Made by a program: the position numbers and the translations under genes
The notes under the pieces: generated by a model
Told to the model about the DNA's origin: nothing
Seen by the model: only the letters and a program-made list of their open reading frames with translations
Database searches by the model: none
Origin: Urechis unicinctus
Lineage: Eukaryota > Annelida > Polychaeta > Xenopneusta > Urechidae
Reading direction: 5' to 3'
Assembly: GCA_034190875.2 (NCBI GenBank)
Contig: CM067354.1
Span: 53,070,897-53,134,896, forward strand
Length of the DNA: 64,000 nucleotides
In this document: positions 26,386 through 42,000 of the stretch, in pieces
How positions within the stretch are numbered: position 1 is the first letter of the stretch
How the letters are laid out: every line of letters starts with the position of its first letter

Positions 26386-27539
26386 AAGTGTTGTTCAATA
26401 CTGTGCGGAATTTTTGTTCTCTTTCTGTTGCAGGCATAACGCCACAGGCTTCTTGCAATCGCATAACTTTATATGTCACATCACCTATGTTGTGTCCTGC
26501 TGTTCAATAACCTTTATGGATCGATTCACATTTATTCCATGCAGAAAATCATCTGCTCGGAGCATTTATGAGTGAAATGCAAATAATTGCGAGCATAAGG
26601 GTCAGCGTTCAAATAATATTACAATTTGTGAATGTAGGTGGCTTTATGTCTATGATGGTAATAGTTATTCGTCACATATTGAGACAACCAAATGTACGAA
26701 ATAAAAAACAAATGCTGCTGGCATTCATGTCAGCGTGCATCATTATCATCGTCATAACAACAAAAGTTAAAATCCAGCTTCTCTCAACAATTGCAATGGC
26801 TACCATTTAATTTGACGTCGAGTCTCACGCAAAGGTTAGGATGGTACCGGGTCGCGAATATTGCTTAGTAGGTGCATGCGCTTAATTAACGTCATCGATC
26901 TATGTCGCTTGCAAAATAGATAAAACTAACGTTACTTTCACCTATATTTAAAGCTCATGAAGTATGATATGAGCTAGACTAAGCACCAAAACATATGTTG
27001 GGTAACTGTCAGATGTTTTTCCACGTGTTGTAAAGGTATGTAACAATTAGAATGAACGAAAAGGAAGTAATGTCATGTTTTGTTATTTTCATCGTTCAAA
27101 TACAATCTAGGATTATACAATGATTCTTTGCACAGCGAATCTAATTATTAGCCACCCAAAAGCAGAGAAAAATTAAAACAGAGAGATATGTATCAGTCGT
27201 AAGTCAAAATTGATTCGAATTACCGACGGAGCTGCAGTCTGTGCCAAAGTCATTACTTCACTCGGCAGATGACCGTAATGAGAGGGATATTTCCTTAAAA
27301 GATAGTGGGTGACTAATGTAGATCTGTGGATTTGGCTTTAAATAAATCATATCACATCATCGCACCTGTTTTGTCTTACTCCATAGAGAAACCCTCATGC
27401 ATGTCCATGACCGATTGGGTGGGATAACGGTGAGGACTGAGAGATCCTATAATAGGCCGAATAATCGCCCAAAATACACATATGCATGCATATATATACG
27501 GTATAATCATTTATGATTAATTGCCATATATACCAAATG

Positions 27540-30500
27540 GAAACAACCAACGGTCTCAATGTAGTCTAAGCAAAATACTTCGCAGGCTATGTTTTGGACT
27601 TAATGTGCTATATTGTCCTGTATAAAGGTGAGAGGGAAGTGGGATGGTAATAGGTATTGTATATGTTTCGTTGTCGAATAAAGTGACCTAGAGTGGTAAT
27701 TGTATTATGCGTATTAAGGTAAGGTTTATTACCATTGAGATATCCCAGCATCGTATGCGCCATGGAGAGCTGATTACTTGTGGTCAAGCATACTTATTAC
27801 AGGGCGAATCTTCAGAATCTTTGGTCTTAAAAGGCTCGAACGAAATAGAAGTGGTTAAACTTTTACCGTTTGATATTGGTATGGGTAAGGAATGAAAACG
27901 AACGCTTACTGTATGTCTCTGATATTCAACAGTACTTTATCACGAGCATCAGTTGCTTAATATCAAAGAGGATCATCACAAGCCACCATATTCAGAAATG
28001 CAAACCTTACCTCGTCCGGAAAATAAATGGTTCCTGATTTGTGCTTGGTCATTTATTAACTGTGATTTGATGGTTTTTCAAGTTGAACATTAAATGTCAA
28101 CCACCGGTCTCGAAAGAAAGCTGAACTGAGTCTGAAAATATATTCCTTTGGAACTACTAATCCGTATATTGTTGGACCAGAATTCAAAGAGATTTGTATC
28201 ATTTTTGCTACCATATAACTTATTTTCATTGGCATACGCAACTATTGTTTCCTTTGATACGCGATTCCAGACCATGGCGTGGTTGTGTTATACAATGGAT
28301 GGAACTGTGCATCTTAATACTGAGAGGCGTATTTGCTGAAATGCAGTATTACACCTATTACTTACTTTGAGGGAGTAATACATTCTGACTTGTCCTGTAC
28401 TGGAATGCAAATTTGCCTATTTCGCATTATGCAAACAACAGTATCATTCGTAATAAAAACTTCATTCAGGAACGGGGCAAGTAGTGGGTAAACCGTGTAT
28501 AACTTACGTGTTGTATGTTTATAACGCCTATCTGGTAAGTCATATAAACAGCAAAAACGCATTGCGTATTGGTGTTTCAGGATTGTGACATGTTTTGTCA
28601 ATAAATTAAGCAGTCGAATACGGGAAAGGCACTGCATCTATTACAACATGAAATGTACATTTGGCATGATAATGACTTATGTGAGTGATACATCAAATAT
28701 GCGCAAAGTGCCGCCATATACTATATAATTAAAAAGCTAACTGTGCCAATTCATTTCTCTTCACTGTGTTTAATATTATAATAGAAATTATAGTATTAAA
28801 GGTGCTCTTCATTCTCTTGCTTATTTGTTATTACATTTTAGATTTATCTGCTCCACTGATAATAGCTTCAATTCGAATTTCGTGGTTGCGCAGAATATAA
28901 ATTAAATACTACAATTGGTAACACTTCATCTCATTGGACGCTGTTTTTTGATCTCATTATACAAAAAGAAGTCCAGTTTTGTTTGTTTTAGAGAAGCAAT
29001 TGATTAAAGAAACAAGGTCATGCTACAGGGAACATTCTGCGTCATTGCAATGGGCACGCCCAATGCTTTGCTCTTATTCTGTTACATATAATGCCAGTCG
29101 CATTCCCTTGAAAAAGTGTTGGCGATGAGGCAGTTATGTCATTATAAACCATCAGTTATATATTCTTAACTATATTTGCCAAAGACGAATTGGTCTGTAA
29201 ATACTTTGATGACCAATATAACCTAACTAACTAATAAAGTACCTTTTTGGATTGACAGGTGTGCTGCACTATACCAGCATCCAGTTGGGATCACGTTCAC
29301 CTAGTACTGTAAAACCTGCCACGATATGTTTGTTATTTAGACGAGAGCTGTTTGGATTTTTGAGACTCAGTTAACAGCAAATCTTACTGGAAATTATTCC
29401 TGACGACGTATCACTACTTCACGATCAAACTTAAAATTAGCAGGAAGTCTTCACAGCTATATATTTTATTGGTTAACCTAAGTTACATTTTACTTTAGTG
29501 CATTGACTATGGAGTATATCCTAGCATAATTAATGAATGAGTTTGGTTTTTCTTGACAGAGCAGTAATGTCGCACAATGAGTTTAGCGAATTATCTAGCC
29601 TCGGTTATATTCTGCGAATAATTCATATATTGAACTAAAATGACAGTTCTGTGTTGCTCCTATGTTATAATTGCTATATATTTAAGCTCCGATATTGGCA
29701 GCAATAATTTGCCTCGGGCTACGTATTACGACAGGGTATCCAATCAATAATGTCTATCAGCAGTGGCAATGCGTGGTAAAAAAATCATGTTGGATAATGA
29801 CTGTGATGATTTGGTCTTCCCCTTCACGAATCTCTGCGGACCACAGGCTTGTACCAAGTTTCATGCTCGACATGTTAATATGAATCATAAATTAACATAC
29901 TGATATCGAGAATTATTCAAATAAGGCATGCAGATGCCTTTTACTTAACTTTGCATACAATGCTTCTTTGATAAAGATGCAACGATCATTTTGCTTTGTT
30001 AGATTTTTTTTGTTTATGCCGACGTTTTCATCAACGTGCAATGGACGCGATACTGCGTACGCCTTGTGCGATGAACATATATCTACTCTCTATTGCTGAG
30101 GTGGTCCTGTTTTGGCAGTATCACACTCGCTTTACAGCTTTATATATCATTTCCGCATGAAAGCATTTCTGTATAATAAAGGTCTCCTCGAGCATTATAC
30201 GAAAACTGAAATAGTTAAATTGCTCAGTTTAAACCAGCAATATATGAATTCCGATGCCTCTAGCGACATCGAGTGCGGGTTTATATTAGCGATGATACGA
30301 TCGACGAGCTTTTAAATGCGCCACACGGCCGACTTGACAAGAATTTCACGATATCTGCTAATCTTCACTTTCGGAATGGGTAATATGTGCATGATAGACA
30401 CATTATGCATCGAATCTACTCTTCGATGTTATAAGCCTCAGTATTTTTAGGCGAACAGAATGATGTGGATATACAGCGGGGCTGTCTCCAACGATTAATT

Positions 30501-33284
30501 ATGGGCATCAGCATGATACTAGTTTAAACTGCAGCATCAACGCGTATTGAAATTTTAAAGTGAGCTCAGATGCTCCTTAGTCAAACAAACTTATGATCTT
30601 ATACTGAGTGCTTATGTTACCGATCGCTTCCTTAATACCAGTCTCAATTCATTTTGTGCAATCCGGCATTTGTTTGCCGTCTGCGCTATGCCAGTTCTCC
30701 GGAAATAAATGCATAAAACAGCATCATTTGTATGTGATGAACTTCCATATGTAATTTGTTTTCCCTCGGTAACGTCACTAAATAGGGAAATGTCATTGTA
30801 ATTACCGTCAACAAACCATGATCTTCATTAAACTCGTGAAAAGTTTCTTTATTAACGAAAATTTTCTCGTGTAGCACATAGACACAACAACATGCACCTG
30901 TTACTTTTTGGTGTCCTGTAACATCTTTTGACAATAGTGCCCGGTTTTGATAATCTTACATTAGGCAGTAGACTTAAGATCAAGGGAATTAACATAACAT
31001 AATAAATTCGGGTGCGAATTTCGGTTCCTCTAATGCTGTATAATAATGGTAATGAAGTATTATAATCGCCGTTGTATTGCCAACATGCAAAACTGAACGT
31101 TTCCGGTTATTTACTACTAATCACGCCGACTCTAATAATAAATGCCTTTGACTAAGCAAATCCTTAACTGTACACCATGCATTTGGGTTTTGTGCTTTGC
31201 ATAACTGACAGTTTTTGTCTGAGCCAACTGTTTCAGATTCTTGGCAAACCAATGTTCAATGCGATTTGCATGGTTGACTGCACGACAGGTGTCTGGCCTA
31301 GAACGTGCGTGAAATTCAATGCACGTCTACAGTGTCAGCAAAAAAATATGAGGTGGAATGTGTAAATTACTATTCAATAGACAGTTTGACGCCACAGCTA
31401 TTGCTTGCCATTCTTTGCACGCTCTTCATTCGCTGCTTATCGACGGAGGTTTGCAAGATATGGCTTATCCTTCCCATGCACCGGGTCCCTAGCCATAACC
31501 CCATCCGTTCCATCACGCGAACTAAGCAGTATTTAGCTCGTCTTGTGTCTGGCATATGCAGATAAACAGAGTGTAGTTATTTGCACGATTCAGCTGGTTA
31601 CCACCTGAAACGCGACGCGAGTTTATATATGATCTATCGTATCTTTATCTAGTATACTGTGCACTATCTGACTTAATTCTTATTATTCTGATTATAGCTT
31701 AATTGCACATATTGAAGTACAGAGTGTTGTAAATTAATATGTTTGCAAATGAGATTATATCACCACTAGCGTATCACGGTCAAATAATATTTTCAAGTTT
31801 TGCAAGCAAATTCGGCAATTTGTAGCATTCTCTCTGCGACGAACAAGCTCTGTCAAAGTATTGTTGACAATGAAATCATCATCTGAGAAAGCAGCATAAA
31901 TGAACTACGTATCAATGTTTCTAACATTTCAATTAATGTTTACAGTAAAGATAGTTCTTAAAACCCACCAGATCCGTGGTGCCTATATGCTGTTAAATTG
32001 TCTCTGTTATATGCATTAAATCATTTACACTTTATTCTGTTTGTGTCATAGATTGTATGTTTGAAATTTTTTCTATCGTTTCTACCTTTATAGATTTGCA
32101 ATAATAACAATAATGATAATAATAATAAAGAAGTGTTGTTCAATACTGTGCGGAATTTTTGTTCTCTTTCTGTTGCAGGCATAACGCCACAGGCTTCTTG
32201 CAATCGCATAACTTTATATGTCACATCACCTATGTTGTGTCCTGCTGTTCAATAACCTTTATGGATCGATTCACATTTATTCCATGCAGAAAATCATCTG
32301 CTCGGAGCATTTATGAGTGAAATGCAAATAATTGCGAGCATAAGGGTCAGCGTTCAAATAATATTACAATTTGTGAATGTAGGTGGCTTTATGTCTATGA
32401 TGGTAATAGTTATTCGTCACATATTGAGACAACCAAATGTACGAAATAAAAAACAAATGCTGCTGGCATTCATGTCAGCGTGCATCATTATCATCGTCAT
32501 AACAACAAAAGTTAAAATCCAGCTTCTCTCAACAATTGCAATGGCTACCATTTAATTTGACGTCGAGTCTCACGCAAAGGTTAGGATGGTACCGGGTCGC
32601 GAATATTGCTTAGTAGGTGCATGCGCTTAATTAACGTCATCGATCTATGTCGCTTGCAAAATAGATAAAACTAACGTTACTTTCACCTATATTTAAAGCT
32701 CATGAAGTATGATATGAGCTAGACTAAGCACCAAAACATATGTTGGGTAACTGTCAGATGTTTTTCCACGTGTTGTAAAGGTATGTAACAATTAGAATGA
32801 ACGAAAAGGAAGTAATGTCATGTTTTGTTATTTTCATCGTTCAAATACAATCTAGGATTATACAATGATTCTTTGCACAGCGAATCTAATTATTAGCCAC
32901 CCAAAAGCAGAGAAAAATTAAAACAGAGAGATATGTATCAGTCGTAAGTCAAAATTGATTCGAATTACCGACGGAGCTGCAGTCTGTGCCAAAGTCATTA
33001 CTTCACTCGGCAGATGACCGTAATGAGAGGGATATTTCCTTAAAAGATAGTGGGTGACTAATGTAGATCTGTGGATTTGGCTTTAAATAAATCATATCAC
33101 ATCATCGCACCTGTTTTGTCTTACTCCATAGAGAAACCCTCATGCATGTCCATGACCGATTGGGTGGGATAACGGTGAGGACTGAGAGATCCTATAATAG
33201 GCCGAATAATCGCCCAAAATACACATATGCATGCATATATATACGGTATAATCATTTATGATTAATTGCCATATATACCAAATG
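27540..33284 (+). repeat. Array unit B2 (full-length, 5,745 bp)
   Basis: This is the most complete unit and a good reference for the others. Its first kilobase matches B3 almost base for base, its middle third matches B1 better than B3/B4, and its right third matches B1 and B3. The left junction reads ..ACCAAATG then GAAACAACC. That joins the right-end sequence of one unit to the left-end sequence of the next across the shared pentamer GAAAC. Confidence 0.96.
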
Positions 33285-36200
33285 GAAACAACCAACGGTC
33301 TCAATGTAGTCTAAGCAAAATACTTCGCAGGCTATGTTTTGGACTTAATGTGCTATATTGTCCTGTATAAAGGTGAGAGGGAAGTGGGATGGTAATAGGT
33401 ATTGTATATGTTTCGTTGTCGAATAAAGTGACCTAGAGTGGTAATTGTATTATGCGTATTAAGGTAAGGTTTATTACCATTGAGATATCCCAGCATCGTA
33501 TGCGCCATGGAGAGCTGATTACTTGTGGTCAAGCATACTTATTACAGGGCGAATCTTCAGAATCTTTGGTCTTAAAAGGCTCGAACGAAATAGAAGTGGT
33601 TAAACTTTTACCGTTTGATATTGGTATGGGTAAGGAATGAAAACGAACGCTTACTGTATGTCTCTGATATTCAACAGTACTTTATCACGAGCATCAGTTG
33701 CTTAATATCAAAGAGGATCATCACAAGCCACCATATTCAGAAATGCAAACCTTACCTCGTCCGGAAAATAAATGGTTCCTGATTTGTGCTTGGTCATTTA
33801 TTAACTGTGATTTGATGGTTTTTCAAGTTGAACATTAAATGTCAACCACCGGTCTCGAAAGAAAGCTGAACTGAGTCTGAAAATATATTCCTTTGGAACT
33901 ACTAATCCGTATATTGTTGGACCAGAATTCAAAGAGATTTGTATCATTTTTGCTACCATATAACTTATTTTCATTGGCATACGCAACTATTGTTTCCTTT
34001 GATACGCGATTCCAGACCATGGCGTGGTTGTGTTATACAATGGATGGAACTGTGCATCTTAATACTGAGAGGCGTATTTGCTGAAATGCAGTATTACACC
34101 TATTACTTTGAGGGAGTAATACATTCTGACTTGTCCTGTACTGGAATGCAAATTTGCCTATTTCGCATTATGCAAACAACAGTATCATTCGTAATAAAAA
34201 CTTCATTCAGGAACGGGGCAAGTAGTGGGTAAACCGTGTATAACTTACGTGTTGTATGTTTATAACGCCTATCTGGTAAGTCATATAAACAGCAAAAACG
34301 CATTGCGTATTGTTTTCAGGATTGTGACATGTTTTGTCAATAACTTAAGCAGTCGAATACGGGAAAGGCACTGCATATATTACAACACGATATGTACATT
34401 TGGCATGATAATGACTTATGTGAGTGATACATCAAATATGCGCAAAGTGGCGCCATATACTATATAATTAAAAAGCTAACTGTGCCAGTTCAGTTCTCTT
34501 TATTGTGTTTAATATTATTATAGAAATTATAGTAATAAAGATGCTCATTATTCTCTTGCTTATTTGTTATTACATTTTTGATTTATCTGCTCCATTGATA
34601 ATAGCTTCAATTCGAATATCGTGGTTGCGCAGAATATGAATTAAATACTACAATTGGTAACACTTCATCTCATTGGACGCTGTTTTTTGATCTCATTATA
34701 CAAAAAGAAGTCCATTTTTTTTTTTTTTAGAGAAGCAATTGATTAAAGAAACAAGGTCATGCTACAGGGAACATTCTGCGTCATTTCAATGGGCACTGCC
34801 CGATGCTTTGCTCTTATTCTGTTACATATAATGCAAGTCGCAATCCCTTGAAAAGGTGTTGGCGATGAGGCAATCATGTCATTATAAACCACCAGTTATA
34901 TATTCTTAACTATATTTGCCAAAGACGAATCGGTCTGTAAATACTTTGATGACCAATATAACCTAACTAACTATAAAAGTACCTTTTTGGATTGACAGGT
35001 GTGCTACACTATACCAGCATCCAGTTGGGATCACGTTCACCTGGTAGTGTAAAACCTGCCACGATATGTTTGTTATTTAGACGCGAGCTGTTTGGATTTT
35101 TGAGACTCAGTTAACAGCAAATCTTACTGGAAATTATCCCTGACGATGTATCACTACTTCACGATCAAACTTAAAAGTCTTCACAGCTATATATTTTATT
35201 GGTTAACCTAAGTTACATTTTACTTTAGGGCATTGACTATGGAGTTTATCCTAGCATTATTAATGAATGAGTTTGGTTTTTCTTGAGAGAGCAGGAATGT
35301 CGCGCAATGAGTTCAGCGAATTATCTAGCCTCGGTTATCTTCTGTGAATAATTCATATATTGAACTAAAATGACAGTTCTGTGTTGCTTCTATGTTATAA
35401 TTGCTATATAATTAAGCTCCGATATTGGCAGCAATAATTTGCCTCGGGCTACGTATTACGACAGGGTATCCAATTAATAATGTCTATCAGCAGTGGAAAT
35501 GCGTAGTAAAAAAATCATTTTGGATAATGACTGTCATGATTTGGTCTTCCCCTTCACGAATCTCTGCGAACCACAGGCTTGTACCAAGTTTCATGCTCGG
35601 CATGTTAATATGAATCATAAATTAACATACTGATATCGAGAATTATTCAAATGAGGCATGCAGATGCCTTTTACTTAACTTTGCATACAATGCTTCTTTG
35701 ATAAAGATGCAACGATCATTTTGCTTTGTTAGATTTTTTTGTTTATGCCGACGTTTTCATCGACGTGCAATTGACGCGATATCGCCTACGCCTTGTGCGA
35801 TGAACATATATCTACTCTCTATTGCTGAGGTGGTCCTGTTTTGGCAGTATTACACTCGCTTTATAGCTTTATATATCATTTCCGCATGGAAGCATTTCTG
35901 TATAATAAAGGTCTCCTCGAGCATTATACGAAAACTGAAATAGTTAAATTGCTCAGTTTTAACCAGCAATATCTGAATTCCTATGCCTCTAGCGACATCG
36001 AGTGTGGGTTTATATTAGCGATGATACGATCGACGAGCTTTTAAATGCGCCACACGGCCGACTTGACAAGAATATCACGATATCTGCTAATCTAAACTTT
36101 CGGAATGGGTAATATGTGCATGATAGGCACATTATGCATCGAATCTACTCTTCGATGTTATAAGCCTCAGTTTTTTTAGGCGAACAGAATGATGTGGATA

Positions 36201-39027
36201 TACAGCGGGGCTGTCTCAAACGATTGATTATGGGCATCTGCATGATACTAGTTTAAACTGCAGCATCAACGCGTATTGAAATTTCAAAGTGAGCGCAGAT
36301 GCATCTAAGTCAAACGAACATACGATCTTATACTGAGTGCTTATGCTACCGATCGCTTCCTTAATACCAGTCTCAATTCATTTTGTGCAATCCGGCATGT
36401 GTTTGCCGTCTGCGCTATGCCAGTTCTCCTGAAATAAATGCATGAAACAGCATCATTTGTGATGAACTTCCATATGTAATTGGTTTTCCCTCAGTAACGT
36501 CACTAAATAGGGAAATGTCATTGTAATAAGCGTCAACAAACCATGATCTTCAATAAAACTTAACTCGTGAAAACTTTCTTTATTAACGAAAATTTTCTCG
36601 TGTAGCACATAGACACAACAACATGCACCTGTTAATTTTTGTCCTGTAACATCTTTTGACAATAGTGCCCGGTATTAATAATCTTACTTTAGGCAGTAGA
36701 CTAAAGATCAAGGGAATTAACATAACATAATAAATTCGGGTGCGAATTTCGGTTCCTCTGATGCTGTATAATAATGGTAATGAAGTATTATAATCGCCGT
36801 TGTATTGCCAACATGCAAAACTGAACGTTTCCGGTTATTTACTACTAATCACGCCGACTCGAATAATAAATGCCTTTGACTAAGCAAATCCTTAACTGTA
36901 CACCATGCATTTGGGTTTTGTGCTTTGCATAACTGACAGTTTTTGTCTGAGCCAACTGTTTCAGATTCTTGGCAAACCAATGATCAATGCGATTTGCATG
37001 GTTGACTGCACGACAGGTGTCTGGCCTAGAACGTGCGTGAAATTCAATGCACGTCTACAGTGTCAGCAAAAAACATGAGGTGGAATGTGTAAATTACTAT
37101 TCGATAGACAGTTTGACGCCACAGCTATTGCTTGCCATTCTTCGCACGCTCTTCATTCGCTGCTTATCGACGGAGGTTTGCAAGATATGGCTTATCCTTC
37201 CCATGCACCGGGTCCCTAGCCATAACCCCATCCGTTCCATCACGCGAACTAAGCAGTATTTAGCTCGTCCTGTGTCTGGCATATGCAGATAAACAGAGTG
37301 TAGTTATTTGCACGATTCAGCTGGTTACCACCTGGTACCATCTACCTGAAACGCGACGCGAGTTTATATATGATCTATCGTATCTTTATCTAGTATACTG
37401 TGCACTATCTGACTTAATTCTTATTATTCTGATTATAGCTTAATTGCACATATTGAAGTACAGAGTGTTGTAAATTAATATGTTTGCAAATGAGATTATA
37501 TCACCACTAACGTATCACGGTCAAATAATATTTTCAAGTTTTGCAAGCAAATTCGGCAATTTGTAGCATTCTCTCTGCGACGAACAAGCTCTGTCAAAGT
37601 ATTGTTGACAATGAAACCATCATCTGAGAAAGCAGCATAAATGAACTACGTATCAATGTTTCTAATATTTCAATTAATGTTTACAGTAAAGATAGTTCTG
37701 AAAACCCACCTGATCCGTGGTGCCTATATGCTGTTAAATTGTCTCTGTTATATGCATTAAATCATTTACACTTTATTCTGTTTGTGTCATAGATTGTATG
37801 TTTGAAATTTTTTCTATCGTTTCTACCTTTATAGATTTGCAATAATAACAATAATGATAATAATAATAAAGAAGTGTTATTCAATACTGTGCGGAATTTT
37901 TTGTTCTCTTTCTGTTGCAGGCATAACGCCACAGGCTTCTTGCAATCGCATAACTTTATATGTCACATCACCTATGTTGTGTCCTGCTGTTCAATAACCT
38001 TTATGGATCGATTCACATTTATTCCATGCAGAAAAATCATCTGCTCGGAGCATTTATGAGTGAAATGCAAATAATTGCGAGCATAAGGGTCAGCGTTCAA
38101 ATAATATTACAATTTGTGAATGTAGGTGGCTTTATGTCTATGATGGTAATAGTTATTCGTCACATATTGAGACAACCAAATGTACGAAATAAAAAACAAA
38201 TGCTGCTGGCATTCATGTCAGCGTGCATCATTATCATCGTCATAACAACAAAAGTTAAAATCCAGCTTCTCTCAACAATTGCAATGGCTACCATTTAATT
38301 TGACGTCGAATCTCACGCAAAGGTTAGGATGGTACAGGGTCGCGAATATTGCTTAGTAGGTGCATGCGCTTAATTAACGTCATCGATCTATGTCGCTTGC
38401 AAAATAGATAAAACTAACGTTACTTTCACCTATATTTAAAGCTCATGAAGTATGATATGAGCTAGACTAAGCACCAAAACATATGTTGGGTAACTGTCAG
38501 ATGTTTTTCCACGTGTTGTAAAGGTATGTAACAATTAGAATGAACGAAAAGGAAGTAATGTCATGTTTTGTTATTTTCATCGTTCAAATACAATCTAGGA
38601 TTATACAATGATTCTTTGCACAGCGAATCTAATTATTAGCCACCCAAAAGCAGAGAAAAATTAAAACAGAGAGATATGTATCAGTCGTAAGTCAAAATTG
38701 ATTCGAATTACCGACGGAGCTGCAGTCTGTGCCAAAGTCATTACTTCACTCGGCAGATGACCGTAATGAGAGGGATATTTCCTTAAAAGATAGTGGGTGA
38801 CTAATGTAGATCTGTGGATTTGGCTTTAAATAAATCATATCACATCATCGCACCTGTTTTGTCTTACTCCATAGAGAAACCCTCATGCATGTCCATGACC
38901 GATTGGGTGGGATAACGGTGAGGACTGAGAGATCCTATAATAGGCCGAATAATCGCCCAAAATACACATATGCATGCATATATATACGGTATAATCATTT
39001 ATGATTAATTGCCATATATACCAAATG
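33285..39027 (+). repeat. Array unit B3 (mosaic of B2-like and B4-like sequence)
   Basis: About 33,285-34,300 follows B2. About 34,300-36,700 shares many variants with B4 against B1/B2, for example TTTCAATGGGCACTGCCCGA near 34,785 and 40,525, and the AAAACTTAACTCGTG form near 36,554 and 42,278. About 36,800-39,027 returns to the B1/B2 form. A homopolymer of about 13-14 T near 34,717 is private to this unit. Confidence 0.94.
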
Positions 39028-42000
39028 GAAACAACCAACGGTCTCAATGTAGTCTAAGCAAAATACTTCGCAGGCTATGTTTTGGACTTAATGTGCTATA
39101 TTGTCCTGTATAAAGGTGAGAGGGAAGTGGGATGGTAATAGGTATTGTATATGTTTCGTTGTCGAATAAAGTGACCTAGAGTGGTAATTGTATTATGCGT
39201 ATTAAGGTAAGGTTTATTACCATTGAGATATCCCAGCATCGTATGCGCCATGGAGAGCTGTTTACTTGTGGTCAAGCATACTTATTACAGGGCGAATCCT
39301 TCAGAATCTTTGGTCTTAAAAGGCTCGAACGAAATAGAAGTGGTTAAACTTTTACCGTTTGATATTGGTATGGGTAAGGAATGAAAACGAACGCTTACTG
39401 TATGTCTCTGATATTCAACAGTACTTTATCACGAGCATCAGTTGCTTAATATCAAAGAGGATCATCACAAGCCACCATATTCAGAAATGCAAACCTTACC
39501 TCGTCCGGAAAATAAATGGTTCCCGATTTGTGCTTGGTCATTTATTAACTGTGATTTGATGGTTTTTCAAGTTGAACATTAAATGTCAACCACCGGTCTC
39601 GAAAGAAAGCTGAACTGAGTCTGAAAATATATTCCTTTGGAACTACTAATCAGTACATTGTTGGACCAGAATTCAAAGAGATTTGTATCATTTTTGCTAC
39701 CATATAACTTATTTTCATTGGCATACGCAACTATTGTTTCCTTTGATACGCGATTCCAGACCATGGCGTGGTTGTGTTTTGTAATGGATGGAACTGTGCA
39801 TCTTAATACTGAGAGGCGTATTTGCTGAAATGCAGTATTACACCTATTACTTTGAGGGAGTAATACATTCTGACTTGTCCTGTACTGGAATGCAAATTTG
39901 TCTATTTCGCATTATGCAAACAACAGTATCATTCGTAATAAAAACTTCATTCAGGAACGGGGCAAGTAGTGGGTAAACCGTGTATAACTAACGTGTTGTA
40001 TGTTTATAACGCCTATCTGGTAAGTCATATAAACAGCAAAAACGCATTGCGTATTGGTTTTTCAGAATTGTGACATGTTTTGTCAATAAATTAAGCAGTC
40101 GAATACGGGAAAGGCACTGCATCTATTACAACATGAAATGTACATTTGGCATGATAATGACTTATATGAGTGATACATCAAATATGCGCAAAGTGGCGCC
40201 ATATACTATATAATTAAAAAGCTAACTGTGCCAATTCATTTCTCTTTACTGTGTTTAATATTATATTAGAAATAATAGTATTAAAGGTGCTCTTCATTCT
40301 CTTGCTTATTTGTTATTACATTTTAGATTTATCTGCTCCACTGATAATAGCTTCAATTCGAATATCGTGGTTGCGCAGAATATGAATTAAATACTACAAT
40401 TGGTAACACTTCATCTCATTGGACGCTGTTTTTATCTCATTATACAAAAAGAAGTCCAGTTTTTTTGTTTTAGAGAAGCAATTGATTAAAGAAACAAGGT
40501 CATGCTACAGGGAACATTCTGCGTCATTTCAATGGGCACTGCCCGATGCTTTGCTCTTATCCTGTTACATATAATGCCAGTCGCAATCCCTTGAAAAGGT
40601 GTTGGCGATGAGGCAATCATGTCATTATAAACCACCAGTTATATATTCTTAACAATATTTGCCAAAGACGAATAGGTCTGTAAATACTTTGATGACCAAT
40701 ATAACCTAACTAACTATAAAAGTACCTTTTTGGATTGACAGGTGTGCTGCACTATACCAGCATCCAGTTGGGATCACGTTCACCTGGTACTGTAAAACCT
40801 GCCACGATATGTTTGTTATTTAGACGCGAGCTGTTTGGATTTTTGAGACTACAGCAAATCTTACTGGAAATTATCCCTGACGACGTATCACTACTTCACG
40901 ATCAAACTTAAAATTAGCAGGAAGTCTTCACAGCTATATATTTTATTGGTTAACCTAAGTTACATTTTACTTTAGGGCATTGACTATGGAGTTTATCCTA
41001 GCATTATTAATGAATGACTTTGGTTTTTCTTGACAGAGCAGTAATGTCGCGCAATGAGTTCAGCGAATTATCCAGCCGCGGTTATCTTCTGCGAATAATT
41101 TATATATTGAACTAGAATGACAGTTCTGTGTTGCTTCTATGTTATAATTGCTATATAATTAAGCTCCGATACTGGCAGCAATAATTTGCCTCGGGCTACG
41201 TATTACGACAGGGTATCCAATCAATAATGTCTATCATTTTGGATAATGACCGTGATGATTTGGTCTTCCCCTTCACGAATCTCTGCGGACCACAGGCCTG
41301 TACCAAGTTTCATGCTCGACATGTTAATATGAATCATAAATTAACATATTGATATCGAGAATTATTCAAATAAGGCATGCAGATGCCTTTTACTTAACTT
41401 TGCATACAATGCTTCTTTGATAAAGATGCAACGATCATTTTGCTTTGTTAGATTTTTTTGTTTATGCCGACGTTTTCATCAACGTGCAATTGACGCGATA
41501 CCGCGTACGCCTTGTGCGATGAACATATATCTACTGTCTATTGCTGCGGTGGTCCTGTTTTGGCAGTATTACACTCGCTTTACAGCTTTATATATCATTT
41601 CCGCATGAAAGCATTTCTGTATAATAAAGGTCTCCTCGAGCATTATACGAAAACTAAAATAGTTAAATTGCTCAGTTTCAACCAGCAATATCTGAATTCC
41701 TATGCCTCTAGCGACATCGAGTGCGGGTTTATATTAGCGATGATACGATCGACGAGCTTTTAAATGCGCCACACGGCCGACTTGACAAGAATTTCACGTT
41801 ATCTGCTAATCTTCGTTTTCGGAATGGGTAATATGTGCATGATAGACACATTTTGCATCGAATCTACTCTTCGATGTTATAAGCCTCAGTATTTTTAGGC
41901 TAACAGAATGATGTGGATATACAGCGGGGCTGTCTCAAACGATTAATTATGGGCATCAGCATGATACTAGTTCAAACTGCAGCATCAACGCGTATTGAAA

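Larger units (their letters stand above)
22383..27539 (+). repeat. Array unit B1 (583-bp internal deletion)
   Basis: The first unit is 5,157 bp. It is shorter than the others because the sequence between GAGCAGTAAT (ending 24,410) and TCCGCATGG (24,411) is missing. In B2 the corresponding DNA is 29,569-30,151. Elsewhere B1 is almost identical to B2, with differences concentrated in single bases. Its right ~2.2 kb is essentially the same as in B2 and B3. A TATA-like TATAAAGG at 22,464 is shared by all B units. Confidence 0.95.

Noticed and set aside
26568-26810. 80-codon frame with a hydrophobic C-terminal part, identical in B1 and B2 and extended at its N-terminus in B3
   Set aside because: Identity follows from the recent duplication. 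The frame is broken by an inserted A in B4 and by stops in B0, so there is no sign of selection on protein.
27205-27225. GATTCGAATTACC, resembling a tRNA B-box in every B unit
   Set aside because: The cloverleaf cannot be completed upstream and no A-box is present.
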